Of a DNA stretch of 64,000 nucleotides, positions 35,108 through 44,022 are shown piece after piece. The notes beneath the pieces were generated by a model, which was not told where the DNA came from, did no database searches, and saw only the letters and a program-made list of their open reading frames with translations. Positions within the stretch are counted from its first letter, which is position 1, and each line of letters opens with the position of its first letter. Source of the DNA: JADJWR01 sp964610575 (GTDB lineage Bacteria; Pseudomonadota; Gammaproteobacteria; Burkholderiales; Burkholderiaceae_F); contig CAZSYX010000008.1 in NCBI GenBank assembly GCA_964610575.1, positions 12,501-76,500 on the forward strand. Direction: 5' to 3'. A program made the position numbers and the translations under genes.

Positions 35108-35995
35108 TTGCAGCGCCAGCGCACCGCGCTGCTGCTGGCGCTCGCCTTGGTGGTGGTGTGGGGTGCGAACTTCAGCGTGCAGAAGGCGGTGTTCGCCTCG
35201 CTCGGCCCGGGTGGCTTCCTCTTCGCGCGCTACCTGATCATGCCGGCCTGCGCGGTGGCCCTGCTGTGGCGGCGCTACGGAACGCGCTGGCCGAAGCTGG
35301 CGCGCTGCGAGTGGTGGGCGCTGGTGCGGCTCGGCATCATGGGCCACCTGCTGCACGTCGGCCTGGTGAGCTACGGCATCCACTGGTCCACCGCGTTCTC
35401 CAGCTCGCTGATCCTGGCGGTGGGGCCGGTGTTCACGCTGCTGCTGCTGCGCCGCGCCGGCTACGAGCGGCTGACCCGCGCGCAGGTGGCCGGCGTGGCG
35501 GTGGCCTGCGCCGGCGTGCTGGTCTTCCTCTCCGACAAGCTGCTCGCCGCCAGCTGGCAGGCGAGCAGCGGCGACCTGGTGCTGCTGGTGGCCGCGGCGT
35601 TCTTCTCCGCCTACACGGTGGCCGCCAAGCCGCTGATCGAGAAGCACGGCGGCGTCACGGTGATGACCTACGCCACGCTTGCCGGCAGCCTGCCGGTGGT
35701 GGCCCTCAGCCTGCCCGCCGGCCTCGCGGTCGACTGGAGCGCGGTGCCGATGTCGATCTGGGCCGGCACGCTGTGGGCGGTGATCGTTTCCGCTTTCATC
35801 GGCTGGCTGGTCTGGGGCTGGGTCAACGCCGTGCGCGGCGTGGCGCGCACCGCGCCGCTGATGTACCTGATGCCGCCGGTGGCCGGGTTCGTCGCCTGGC
35901 TGGCGATGGACGAGAGCTACACGTGGATCAAGATCGCCGGCGCCGCCGTCACGCTGGCCGGCGTGGCGCTGGCGCAGTTTGGGAGGCGGGTCTAG
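35108..35995 (+). CDS. EamA/DMT-family exporter (RhaT-like)
   Basis: A 295-residue membrane protein with ten predicted segments, in two EamA repeats. The first repeat begins VVVWGANFSVQKAVF, and the second has FFSAYTVAAKPLIEKHGG and SAFIGWLVWGWVNAVRG. Such proteins export amino acids, nucleotides or drugs. The start is probably TTG at 35108, with no clear ribosome site, so a longer N-terminus cannot be ruled out. It starts 44 bases after the WS/DGAT stop, consistent with one transcript. Confidence 0.8.
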   Translation: MQRQRTALLLALALVVVWGANFSVQKAVFASLGPGGFLFARYLIMPACAVALLWRRYGTRWPKLARCEWWALVRLGIMGHLLHVGLVSYGIHWSTAFSSSLILAVGPVFTLLLLRRAGYERLTRAQVAGVAVACAGVLVFLSDKLLAASWQASSGDLVLLVAAAFFSAYTVAAKPLIEKHGGVTVMTYATLAGSLPVVALSLPAGLAVDWSAVPMSIWAGTLWAVIVSAFIGWLVWGWVNAVRGVARTAPLMYLMPPVAGFVAWLAMDESYTWIKIAGAAVTLAGVALAQFGRRV

Positions 35996-36079
35996 GCACA
36001 GTTCGCTTCGATCGGGAGGGCCTCGCCGGCCGCGCGACCGATTGACCTTCGTCACCCCGCGCGGCCCGCGGCGGGCGTA

Positions 36080-36097
36080 GCTTCCTGTCAGGGAAGC
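36080..36097. promoter_or_regulatory. Inverted repeat before the desaturase gene
   Basis: GCTTCC-TGTCAG-GGAAGC is a perfect 6-base inverted repeat ending 14 bases before the ATG and next to the GAGGAGG ribosome site. It may be an operator or a hairpin that affects translation. No regulator is identified. Confidence 0.4.
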
Positions 36098-36111
36098 AGC
36101 GAGGAGGACCT

Positions 36112-37299
36112 ATGGAAACGTTGCTCTTCTCGGGCGTGCTCGACCTGCCGTGGTGGGGTGTCGCGTTGATCGCGCTGGGCCTGACCCACATCACCATCGC
36201 GTCGGTCACCATCTTCCTGCATCGCCACCAGGCGCATCACGCGCTCGCTCTGCACCCGATCGCGAGCCATTTCTTCCGCTTCTGGCTGTGGCTCACCACC
36301 GGCATGGTCACCAAGGAATGGGCGGCGGTGCACCGCAAGCACCACGCCAAGTGCGACACGCCCGATGACCCGCACAGCCCGCAGGTGCTGGGCATCAACC
36401 GCGTGCTGTGGGGCGGCGTGTTCCTGTACGTCAAGGAAGCCAGCCGGCCCGAGACCCTCGAGCGCTATGGCCACGGCACGCCCGACGACTGGCTCGAGCA
36501 CAACCTGTATTCGAGGTTCCAGTCGCTCGGGCTCGTGCTGATGGGGGTGGTCGACATCGTGCTGTTCGGCATCGTGCCCGGCATGCTGGTCCTGCTCACC
36601 CAGATCGCCTGGATCCCGTTCTGGGCCGCCGGCGTGATCAACGGCATCGGCCATTACTGGGGCTACCGCCACTGGCCCACCGCGGACGCGAGCACGAACA
36701 TCTTCCCGATCGGCCTGCTGATCGGTGGCGAGGAGCTGCACAACAACCATCACGCCTACCCGACCTCCGCCAAGCTCTCGTACAAGTGGTACGAGTTCGA
36801 CGTCGGCTGGCTGTATATCCGTGCACTCGCCGCGCTGGGGCTGGCGCAGGTCAAGCACGTCGCGCCCCGGCCGCACTTTGCGGCGGCCAAGCCCGTGGTC
36901 GATCCGCAGACGCTGCAGGCGGTGATCAATTGCCGTTACGACGTGCTGGCCAAGTACGCCCGCTCGCTCAAGCGCATCTATGGCGAGGAGATCGCCAAGC
37001 TGCGGCGCGTCTCTCCGGAGGATGCGCGCGCGCTCCGTGGCGTGAAGCCCAGGCTGCTGGCGCGCGACGAGAAGATGCTGCGCGAAGCGGAGCGCGCCAG
37101 GCTCTCCGCCGCGCTGCTGAAGTCGCGCACCTTGCAGACGATGGTCATCATGCGGCGCGAGCTCGCCGCCGTATGGGGGCGTTCGACTGCCACGCGCGAG
37201 CAACTCGTCAAGCAGCTGCAGGACTGGTGCGAGCGCGCGGAGGCCAGCGGCATTCGCTCACTGGCGGAGTTCTCGCAGCAGCTGCGTCGCTACGCCTGA
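36112..37299 (+). CDS. Fatty acid desaturase (delta-9 type)
   Basis: A 395-residue membrane di-iron desaturase. The histidine boxes are HRHQAHHA, HRKHHAKC and HNNHHAYP, as in acyl-lipid or acyl-CoA delta-9 desaturases. It introduces a double bond into fatty acyl chains, keeping membranes fluid. Several hydrophobic segments span residues ~10-170. The C-terminal 120 residues are highly charged and helical, a region often seen in the larger bacterial members. A strong GAGGAGG site precedes the ATG at 36112, with an inverted repeat just upstream. A separate electron donor is needed. Confidence 0.92.
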   Translation: METLLFSGVLDLPWWGVALIALGLTHITIASVTIFLHRHQAHHALALHPIASHFFRFWLWLTTGMVTKEWAAVHRKHHAKCDTPDDPHSPQVLGINRVLWGGVFLYVKEASRPETLERYGHGTPDDWLEHNLYSRFQSLGLVLMGVVDIVLFGIVPGMLVLLTQIAWIPFWAAGVINGIGHYWGYRHWPTADASTNIFPIGLLIGGEELHNNHHAYPTSAKLSYKWYEFDVGWLYIRALAALGLAQVKHVAPRPHFAAAKPVVDPQTLQAVINCRYDVLAKYARSLKRIYGEEIAKLRRVSPEDARALRGVKPRLLARDEKMLREAERARLSAALLKSRTLQTMVIMRRELAAVWGRSTATREQLVKQLQDWCERAEASGIRSLAEFSQQLRRYA

Positions 37300-37322
37300 A
37301 GCGCATGGCGCCGGCCTGCGCC

Positions 37323-37344
37323 GGGGCGGCGGGCGCACCGCCCC
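37323..37344. terminator. GC-rich hairpin between convergent genes
   Basis: GGGGCGG-N8-CCGCCCC forms a perfect 7-base stem between the desaturase stop and the cytochrome stop. It has no T-run, so it may act as a two-way terminator or with Rho. Confidence 0.45.
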
Positions 37345-37946
37345 TACGGCCTGAACGCCGCGAGGTAATGCGCCAGGTTGGCGAGATCCGCGTCGGTCAG
37401 GCCATGCAGCGAGGCGGCCATGATCGTGTCGCGGCCGGGGCCCGGGTTGTCACGGAACTGCTTCATCACGGCCAGCAGGTATGCCTCGTGCTGCCCGGCC
37501 AGTCGCGGCACCTGGTTCTGCCCGGAGTAATCGGGCAGGTGGCAGGTGCCGCACAACATCTTCTTTGACGTCTGCTCGCCGAGGCGGTACTTCTCCTCCT
37601 GCAACGGCACCGCCCTCGGCGCGGGCGCCTGCGAGGCGTAGTACCTGGCCAGCGCAACGATGGCCTCGTCGCCCATGCCGGCCATCACCTCCTTCATCGC
37701 CGGCACATCACGCAGCCCCTCGCGGATCAGCACCAGCTGGTTCTCCACGAAAACCTTCGGTTGGCCGGCGAGCGACGGAAACTGCGGGATCTGCGAGTTG
37801 CCCCCCGGCCCGTGGCAGGCGGCGCAGGCCGCCAGCGTTTCGGGTCTGGGCTGCGCCGCGGCTGCCGCGGCCAACAGAAAGAGCAGCGCGGCCGCTGCCG
37901 GCCCCGCTGCCTTTGCTGCCAACCGCCCCAGGCGGTCAACGCCCAT
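37344..37946 (-). CDS. Di-heme cytochrome c (c4-like)
   Basis: A 200-residue periplasmic cytochrome with a signal peptide (hydrophobic segment near residues 12-32) and two heme sites: CAACH and CGTCH. Methionines that could serve as distal ligands lie in the following segments. The gene overlaps the end of the PQQ-type dehydrogenase gene upstream by 11 bases, so the two are translationally coupled. It is likely the electron acceptor of that enzyme. Confidence 0.92.
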   Translation of the reverse strand: MGVDRLGRLAAKAAGPAAAALLFLLAAAAAAQPRPETLAACAACHGPGGNSQIPQFPSLAGQPKVFVENQLVLIREGLRDVPAMKEVMAGMGDEAIVALARYYASQAPAPRAVPLQEEKYRLGEQTSKKMLCGTCHLPDYSGQNQVPRLAGQHEAYLLAVMKQFRDNPGPGRDTIMAASLHGLTDADLANLAHYLAAFRP

Positions 37947-39174
37947 AGGTGATGCGGTAGATCGCTCCCAGTTGCTCGTCCGACACCAGCAGCGAGCCGT
38001 CGGGCAGCTGCAGGAAGTAGGTCGGCCGGCCGCTGAAGTTCTCGCTCACCGGATCGAGGAAGCCGGTCATGAACGGGGTGATCTGCGCGCCTTTGCCGTC
38101 AGCCGCGGGCCGCACCGTCACCACGTCGTAGCCGAACTTCTTGGTCCGATTCCACGAGCCCTTGCGTGCCACGAACATCGCGTTGCGGTACTCGGCCGGG
38201 AACATGTTGCCGGTGTAGAAGTGCACGCCCATCGCCGCCGCATGCGGGCCCATCGTCGTCACCGGCAGCGTCACGCCGTCGCACGCATTGGCCTTCTTGA
38301 TGTCCTTGTCGACCACGCCGTTGGCATGGCAGAACGGGAAGCCGTAGTTGTTGCCGGTCTTGGTCAGCACGTTCAGTTCGTCTTCGGGCGTGTCGTCGCC
38401 CATCCAGTCGCGGCCGTGATCGGTGAACCACAGCTCCTTCGTCACCGGATGCCAGGCAAAGCCCTGCGTGTTGCGCACGCCGCGGGCGAGCACCTCCATC
38501 CCCGAGCCGTCGGCGTTGTAGCGGCGGATCTGCGCGTACTCGTCGGTCGGCAGCTCGCAGATGTTGCAAGGCGCGCCGAACGGCACATACAGCTTGCCGT
38601 CGGGGCCGAAGGCGATGTACTTCCAGTTGTGGTGCTGCTCCTTCGGCAGCTTGAACGCCGCGGTCATGTCGACCGGCGCCACGTTCGGGTTCTTCTCGAT
38701 GCCGTCGAAGCGCAGCACCTTGTCGATCGCCATCACGTAGAGCGACCCGTCCTTCATCGCCACGCCGGCCGGCTGCGTCAGCTTGTCGACCACCACGCGG
38801 CTGGTGCGCTGCGTGCCGTTGTCGGTCACTTCGTACACGCGGCCGATGGCGCGCGTGCCGACATAGATCTTGCCGCCCTCGCCGCGCACCATCGCGCGCC
38901 CGCCCGGAATGCCGGTGGCCCAGATCTCCGCCTTGAAACCAGGCGGCAGCTTGAAGTTGGAAACTGGAATCTCGCTTGCCGGCGTGGCCGTCATCCGGCC
39001 GGCATGAGGCGCGAGTTTCGAGCTGGCCTGCTCTGCGGTGCGGCCCTGCTGCCACGCGGGCGGGGGCGCGGGAGCGGCTGCTGCCGGTGGGGCTGGCGCG
39101 GTGGCCTGCGGGCTCATGGACTGGCATGCCGCCAGCAGCAGCGCGGCTCCCGCCAGCGCGATCTTCTTGAACAT
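37936..39174 (-). CDS. PQQ-dependent-type sorbosone dehydrogenase, lipoprotein
   Basis: A 412-residue protein with a lipobox (LLAACQSM; cysteine 17) and a beta-propeller like soluble glucose/L-sorbosone dehydrogenases. Core elements are LPPGFKAEIWATGIPGGR, KIYVGTRAIGRVYE, PAGVAMKDGSLYV, FGPDGKLYVPFG and WFTDHGRDWMGDD, including the histidine and asparagine positions typical of PQQ contact. It probably oxidises a sugar or alcohol in the periplasm and passes electrons to the overlapping cytochrome gene. A strong AAGGAGGAGAG site lies 5 bases before the ATG at 39174. The substrate is not certain. Confidence 0.88.
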   Translation of the reverse strand: MFKKIALAGAALLLAACQSMSPQATAPAPPAAAAPAPPPAWQQGRTAEQASSKLAPHAGRMTATPASEIPVSNFKLPPGFKAEIWATGIPGGRAMVRGEGGKIYVGTRAIGRVYEVTDNGTQRTSRVVVDKLTQPAGVAMKDGSLYVMAIDKVLRFDGIEKNPNVAPVDMTAAFKLPKEQHHNWKYIAFGPDGKLYVPFGAPCNICELPTDEYAQIRRYNADGSGMEVLARGVRNTQGFAWHPVTKELWFTDHGRDWMGDDTPEDELNVLTKTGNNYGFPFCHANGVVDKDIKKANACDGVTLPVTTMGPHAAAMGVHFYTGNMFPAEYRNAMFVARKGSWNRTKKFGYDVVTVRPAADGKGAQITPFMTGFLDPVSENFSGRPTYFLQLPDGSLLVSDEQLGAIYRITYGR

Positions 39175-39323
39175 CGGTCTCTCCTCCTTGTTGGCATGCG
39201 CGCAGTAATCCCCCGCGCGGCCGGCGATTATGCCGTTGAAGCCGATTGGCTTGACCCGTTTCTTCTCGCCCCTTGCTGCCCCGCGGCTACCGTTTCCGCG
39301 CTGCCCGCGCCCGCCGCAGCGCC

Positions 39324-40343
39324 CTACTGCAATGCAAACTGATACGAATTCAGCCCCCGCCCTGGCGAAGTCAGCGCGGAGCCGGGTTTGCCCTTCAGGT
39401 ACCGGTCGAGAAACTCGATGCCGTAGCGGTTGATCAGCGCCGCATTGGGCCGCGCCTTCAGGCACGCCGCCACGTCGGCCGTCCCGGCGCAGAGCAGGTT
39501 GGTCCACTCGAAGTGCGTGCCGCCGGCGAGCTTCACGAAGAACTTCGGCGGCGCGGTCGCCGCGTAGGCGCCCTGCGGCCCTTCGAGGCTCGTCGTCATG
39601 CCCCAGTCCAGCGCCGCACCCTGGTACATCACCGGCACCTGCAGCCGCGAGAGCGTGCCGTGCGCGACGAAAGGCAGCACGTACGGCGACAGCGCCAGCA
39701 CCGCCTTGACCTCCGGCGTCTTCCACGCCGGCCAGCCGCCGGCCATGCCGATCACCGCATAGCCGCCCAGCGAATGCCCGACGGCGCCGATGCGCGAGGT
39801 ATCAGCGGTGCGCTCCAGCTGCGGATCGGCCGCCACGAGCCTGATGACCGCACGCAGATCGTGCAGGCGGCCGATCTCGCTGCGCTCGCTCCAGCTCGCC
39901 GGGTCGAGGAACGACTTGTCGATGCGCATCCTCCCGAGGTCCAGTTCGCCGCTGCCGATCTTGCAGGCCGCATCCGCATGGTCCGGCGCGGCCACCACGT
40001 AGCCCGCCCGCGCCAGTTCCTCGGTCAGGAAGATCGACTGCAGCGCGCAGCCGCCCCAGCCGTGCGAGAACAGCACCAGCGGCACGCGCGGGCACGCCGC
40101 GGGCGGCGCGTCCTTGGCCACGCTGCTCGCAAAGCCGTTGTTCGAGCGAGAGCGCGAGAGCCTCTGCTCCGCTGCCGCCGTCGGGTACCACACCGCCACC
40201 TTGTGGCCGTTGTCCAGTTCCAGCACGCGGTAGCCGGCCGAGAAGGGGCCGCCGCAATCGGCGGCCTGCGCGGGCAGGCACGCGCCGAGTCCGAGCGCGA
40301 GGGCGCCAAGCAACGAGGAAACGGTTCGGCCGGATACGGACAT
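39324..40343 (-). CDS. Exported alpha/beta hydrolase (PAF-acetylhydrolase-like)
   Basis: A 339-residue protein with a signal peptide (MSVSGRTVSSLLGALALGLG, cleavage near QAA) and an alpha/beta-hydrolase fold. The nucleophile elbow is GHSLGGY, the oxyanion region is LFSHGWGG, and the possible catalytic histidine is in GGTHFEWTN. It resembles platelet-activating-factor acetylhydrolase/dienelactone-hydrolase relatives. It is expected to be periplasmic, cleaving an ester; the substrate is unknown. The ATG at 40343 gives this start. It is divergent from the amidohydrolase operon, with a 285-base gap in which I find nothing clear. Confidence 0.85.
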   Translation of the reverse strand: MSVSGRTVSSLLGALALGLGACLPAQAADCGGPFSAGYRVLELDNGHKVAVWYPTAAAEQRLSRSRSNNGFASSVAKDAPPAACPRVPLVLFSHGWGGCALQSIFLTEELARAGYVVAAPDHADAACKIGSGELDLGRMRIDKSFLDPASWSERSEIGRLHDLRAVIRLVAADPQLERTADTSRIGAVGHSLGGYAVIGMAGGWPAWKTPEVKAVLALSPYVLPFVAHGTLSRLQVPVMYQGAALDWGMTTSLEGPQGAYAATAPPKFFVKLAGGTHFEWTNLLCAGTADVAACLKARPNAALINRYGIEFLDRYLKGKPGSALTSPGRGLNSYQFALQ

Positions 40344-40628
40344 GCTGCAGGGTAACAACGGACGCGGAGCGTGGAGCGGTGACGGCATTGCGGTCGAGGA
40401 GTTCCGCCGCAACCGGGGTCGTACTGGTCGAAGCGAGCAAGAGCGCGGACGCGACCGTGCCGAAACAGGCAGGGCTTGCGAGTTGCGTGTGGACGCCGGG
40501 GCACACGGCCTGCTACCTTCTGGCCCTTCTCGCGCAGCCGGGAGCGCGCAGTTCCAGCGGTTGGGCTTGAGAGCAACTTTCCAAGAGCACTCTCCCCGGG
40601 ATTCCGTCCGTTGCCGCCGAAGCCAGCC

Positions 40629-41858
40629 ATGGTCCTGTTCGAACACGCCGACGTTCTCGACCCCGCTGCCGGGCGGCTGCTGAAGGACCGCTTCGTGCGC
40701 GTCGACGGCGCGACCATCGAGGCGGTCAGCGACAAGCCGCTGCCTGTGCCGGCGGGCGCGCGGGTGATCGACGCCGCCGGCCGCGTACTCATGCCGGGGC
40801 TGATCGACTGCCACGTGCATTGCCTCGCTTCGCAGGTGAACCTGGGCAAGATGGCCAGTCTGCCGAACGTGCTGGCGGCGTTGCGCGCGGTGCCGCTTCT
40901 GCGCGGCATGCTGTACCGGGGCTTCACCACCGTGCGCGACGCCGGCGGCGCGGACTTTTCGCTGGCCGAGGCCACGCGCACCGGCGTGATCGAGGGGCCG
41001 CGCATCTACCCGTCGGGCAAGGCGCTGTCGCAGACCGGCGGGCACGGCGATTTCCGCGAGCGCAACGACATCCTCGAGCCGTGCGCCTGTACGCCCAAGC
41101 TGGGCGCGATCGCTCGCGTGGCCGATGGTGTCGATGCGGTGCGGCTCGCCGCGCGCGAAGAGATCCAGAAGGGTGCCACGCAGATCAAGATCATGGCCTC
41201 CGGCGGCGCCGCCTCGCCGAACGATCCGATTCACTATCTGGGCTACAGCGAGGACGAGATCCGCGCCATCGTCGAGGAAGCGGGCAATGCCGGCACCTAC
41301 GTGATGGCGCACGCCTACACCGGCCGCGCGATTGCCCGCGCGGTGCGCTGCGGCGTGCGCACGATCGAGCACGGCAACCTGGTCGATGCGGACGCTGCGC
41401 GGGTGATGGCCGAGCACGGTGCGATTGCCGTGCCGACGCTGGCCACCTACGAAGCGCTCGCCGCCGAAGGCGCAGCGCTCGGCTTCCCGGCCGAGTCGGT
41501 GGCCAAGATCGTGTCGGTGCGCGGCGACGGCCTGCGCTCGCTGGAGATCTTCGCCCGCGCCGGCGTGCGCATGGCGTTCGGCTCCGACCTGCTGGGCGAA
41601 ACGCAACGCCTGCAAAGCGAAGAGTTCGCCCTGCGTGCCGGCGTGCTCGGCGCCGCCGAGGCGATCCGCGCCGCGACCACGCACGCGGCCTTCGTGCTGA
41701 ACATGGAAGGGCGGCTCGGCACGGTCGCGGCAGGAGCAATCGCCGACCTGCTGCTGATCGACGGCAACCCGCTCGAGAAGATCGATCTGCTGCGCGGCCA
41801 GGGCGAGGCGATACCGCTCATGATGCAGGCCGGCCGCATCGTCAAGGACCTTGCCTAA
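40629..41858 (+). CDS. Metal-dependent amidohydrolase (prolidase/imidazolonepropionase-like)
   Basis: A 409-residue TIM-barrel amidohydrolase. The first metal pair is in the DCHVHC motif (PGLIDCHVH). Other ligands are K in IKIMASGG, histidine in MAHAYT, histidine in IEHGNL, and the aspartate in FGSDLLGE. Enzymes of this subgroup hydrolyse dipeptides such as Xaa-Pro or N-acyl amino acids. The ATG at 40629 is in the usual place. The next gene, an ABC substrate-binding protein, starts 13 bases after the stop. The enzyme probably processes the compound imported by that transporter. Confidence 0.87.
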   Translation: MVLFEHADVLDPAAGRLLKDRFVRVDGATIEAVSDKPLPVPAGARVIDAAGRVLMPGLIDCHVHCLASQVNLGKMASLPNVLAALRAVPLLRGMLYRGFTTVRDAGGADFSLAEATRTGVIEGPRIYPSGKALSQTGGHGDFRERNDILEPCACTPKLGAIARVADGVDAVRLAAREEIQKGATQIKIMASGGAASPNDPIHYLGYSEDEIRAIVEEAGNAGTYVMAHAYTGRAIARAVRCGVRTIEHGNLVDADAARVMAEHGAIAVPTLATYEALAAEGAALGFPAESVAKIVSVRGDGLRSLEIFARAGVRMAFGSDLLGETQRLQSEEFALRAGVLGAAEAIRAATTHAAFVLNMEGRLGTVAAGAIADLLLIDGNPLEKIDLLRGQGEAIPLMMQAGRIVKDLA

Positions 41859-41871
41859 GGAGGAGAAAGCC

Positions 41872-43110
41872 ATGGCCGTTACGCGTCGTGAACTGATTGC
41901 CACTCCACTTGCCGCCGCGCTTGCCTCGGCGCTTCCCGCCAGCGTGCTCGCGCAGGCGGGCGAGCCGTTTCGCGTCGGCGCGCTGAACCCGATCACCGGC
42001 GCCGGCAGCCCTTACGGCCCCGGCATGCAGCGCGCGATCCTGATGGCGATCGAGGAGGTCAATGCCGCCGGCGGTGCCGGCGGGCGCAGGCTGGAGGCGT
42101 TCGCCGAGGACACGCAGACCAAGCCCGATGCGGCGGTGCTGGCGGCGAAGAAGCTGATCGACGTCAACAAGGTGCAGGCGATCCTCGGCACCTGGTCCTC
42201 CGGCGTGACGCTGGCGGTGATGCCGCTCACCGACGAGGCAAACCTGATCCAGATGAACGTCTCCGGCGCGCCGGCGATCTCCACGCAGGACAAGAAGGAC
42301 CTCGTCTGGCGCTACCAGGCCACCAACGACCGCTTCGGCGCGGCGTTCGCCGAGATCGCCGCCAAGCGCGGCTACAAGCGGCCGGCGACGATGGCGTTCA
42401 ACAACGCCTCCGGCATCGGCAACACCGAGGGCTTCCGCAAGGCCTGGGAAAAGCGCGGCGGCAAGGTGGTGGCGAGCGTGGTCTACGAGCCCAGCCGCCC
42501 CAGCTACCGCAGCGAACTGCAGAAGATCCTCGCCGAGAAGCCGGACGTCATCGTCACCGGCTCGTACCTGCCGGACACGACCATCATCATCCGCGAGTGG
42601 TTCCAGAGCGGCGACAAGAACGCCTGGATCATCCCCGGCTGGGCGGCGAACCCCGACCTGGTCAAGGCGCTGGGAGCGGAGGCCTGTGAGGGGCTGATCT
42701 CGGTGGACACGGTCTCCGCCGAGAACAGTGCCGCGTTCAAGCACTTCGATGCGATGTACACCAAGGCGATGGGCCGCCCGGCGTCGACGAACGTCTATGC
42801 GCCGATGGCCTACGACATGCTGATCACCCTCGCCTTGGCCATGGAAGCGGCTGGTCCCGGGGCGACCGTGGCGCAGATCAACGCCAGGATCCGCGACATC
42901 GCCAACCCGCCGGGCACGGCAGTGGCGACCTTCGCCGAGGGCAAGGCGGCGCTGGCCAAGAAGCAGAAGATCAACTACGAAGGCGCATCCAGCAAGCTCG
43001 ACTTCGACCAGTACGGCGACGTGTCGCCGGACTTCGGCGTCTACGTGATCGAGAAGGGTCAGCTGGTCCGCCGCGACGTGGTCCCGATACCGGCCGACTA
43101 TCGTCCATGA
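41872..43110 (+). CDS. ABC transporter substrate-binding protein (branched-chain type)
   Basis: A 412-residue periplasmic binding protein of the LivJ/amide-binding family. It has a signal peptide with twin arginines early (TRRELIATPLAAALASALP), then GEPFRVGALNPITGAGSPYGPGMQRA, which is the usual first lobe. The family can bind leucine/isoleucine/valine, amides or aromatic acids; specificity is unknown. AAGGAGGAG lies before the ATG at 41872. It is the second gene in the operon, followed by LivH-like genes with a 4-base overlap. Confidence 0.92.
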   Translation: MAVTRRELIATPLAAALASALPASVLAQAGEPFRVGALNPITGAGSPYGPGMQRAILMAIEEVNAAGGAGGRRLEAFAEDTQTKPDAAVLAAKKLIDVNKVQAILGTWSSGVTLAVMPLTDEANLIQMNVSGAPAISTQDKKDLVWRYQATNDRFGAAFAEIAAKRGYKRPATMAFNNASGIGNTEGFRKAWEKRGGKVVASVVYEPSRPSYRSELQKILAEKPDVIVTGSYLPDTTIIIREWFQSGDKNAWIIPGWAANPDLVKALGAEACEGLISVDTVSAENSAAFKHFDAMYTKAMGRPASTNVYAPMAYDMLITLALAMEAAGPGATVAQINARIRDIANPPGTAVATFAEGKAALAKKQKINYEGASSKLDFDQYGDVSPDFGVYVIEKGQLVRRDVVPIPADYRP

Positions 43111-44006
43111 CGTTGGTCGGGGTCGCGAACCTCGCCGTCAACGGACTGGTCGAGGGCGCGGTCATCGCGCTGCCGGCGCTCGCGCTGACGCTCGTGATGA
43201 GCATCGCGCGCTTTCCGAACGCGGCTACCGGCGACCTGATGACGCTCGGCGCCTACGTGGCGGTCGGCGTGCAGGCGCTGCTGGTCGGTTCCGCCTTCGG
43301 CACGCCGCTGCTCGGCATGACGCTGGCCACCGTGGCCGCCGTCATCGTCTGTGCGGTCGTGTCGGTCGCGGCCTACGAGCTGATCTTTCGCCGGCTGGGC
43401 CGCGCGGCAATGGTGGCCAGCCTGCTGGCCTCGATCGGCCTGGCGTTCCTGATCCGCAGCCTGATCACGCTCGTGATCGGGCACGAGCAGCACACCTTCG
43501 CGCTGCCGCTGGTGCGGGCGTGGAACTTCGGCGGGCTGCGGATCCTGCCGAGCGATCTGGTGATCGGCGCCGTGGCGCTGGTGGTGCTGGCAGTCGTGTT
43601 CGCGTGGCTGCGTTTCGGCCGCAGCGGGCGGCTGCTGCGCGCCGTGGCCGACAACCCGGACCTGGCGCGGCTGTCGGGCATCCGCGCGCAGCGGCTGATG
43701 TGGCTGCTGTGGGCGCTGGCGGGCGTGCTGTCGGCGATCGGCGGCGTGCTGCTCGGCGTGAAGTCGGTGGTGATGCCCGAGCTCGGCTGGGAACTGCTGC
43801 TGCCCGCGTTCGCGGCGATGATCCTCGGCGGCATCGGCAGTCCGGCAGGCGCGGTGATCGGCGCGCTGCTGATGGGCGTGGGGCAGGAATTGTCGGTGCC
43901 CCTGGTGGGGCCCACCTACAAGATCGCCGTGGCGTTTGGCGTGCTGTTCGTGGTGCTGCTGCTGCGCCCGGCGGGATTGTTCGGCCGGCCGGAGCTGGCG
44001 CGCTGA
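43107..44006 (+). CDS. ABC permease, LivH type
   Basis: A 299-residue membrane permease of the branched-chain amino-acid uptake family. Eight or more hydrophobic segments are seen, with the conserved loops GRSGRLLRAVADNPDLARLSGI and AAMILGGIGSPAGAVIGALL, which contact the ATPase. It pairs with the next permease to form the channel. The start overlaps the binding-protein gene by 4 bases (ATGA). Confidence 0.93.
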   Translation: MTLVGVANLAVNGLVEGAVIALPALALTLVMSIARFPNAATGDLMTLGAYVAVGVQALLVGSAFGTPLLGMTLATVAAVIVCAVVSVAAYELIFRRLGRAAMVASLLASIGLAFLIRSLITLVIGHEQHTFALPLVRAWNFGGLRILPSDLVIGAVALVVLAVVFAWLRFGRSGRLLRAVADNPDLARLSGIRAQRLMWLLWALAGVLSAIGGVLLGVKSVVMPELGWELLLPAFAAMILGGIGSPAGAVIGALLMGVGQELSVPLVGPTYKIAVAFGVLFVVLLLRPAGLFGRPELAR

Positions 44007-44022
44007 TGGCCGCGTACCGCTG

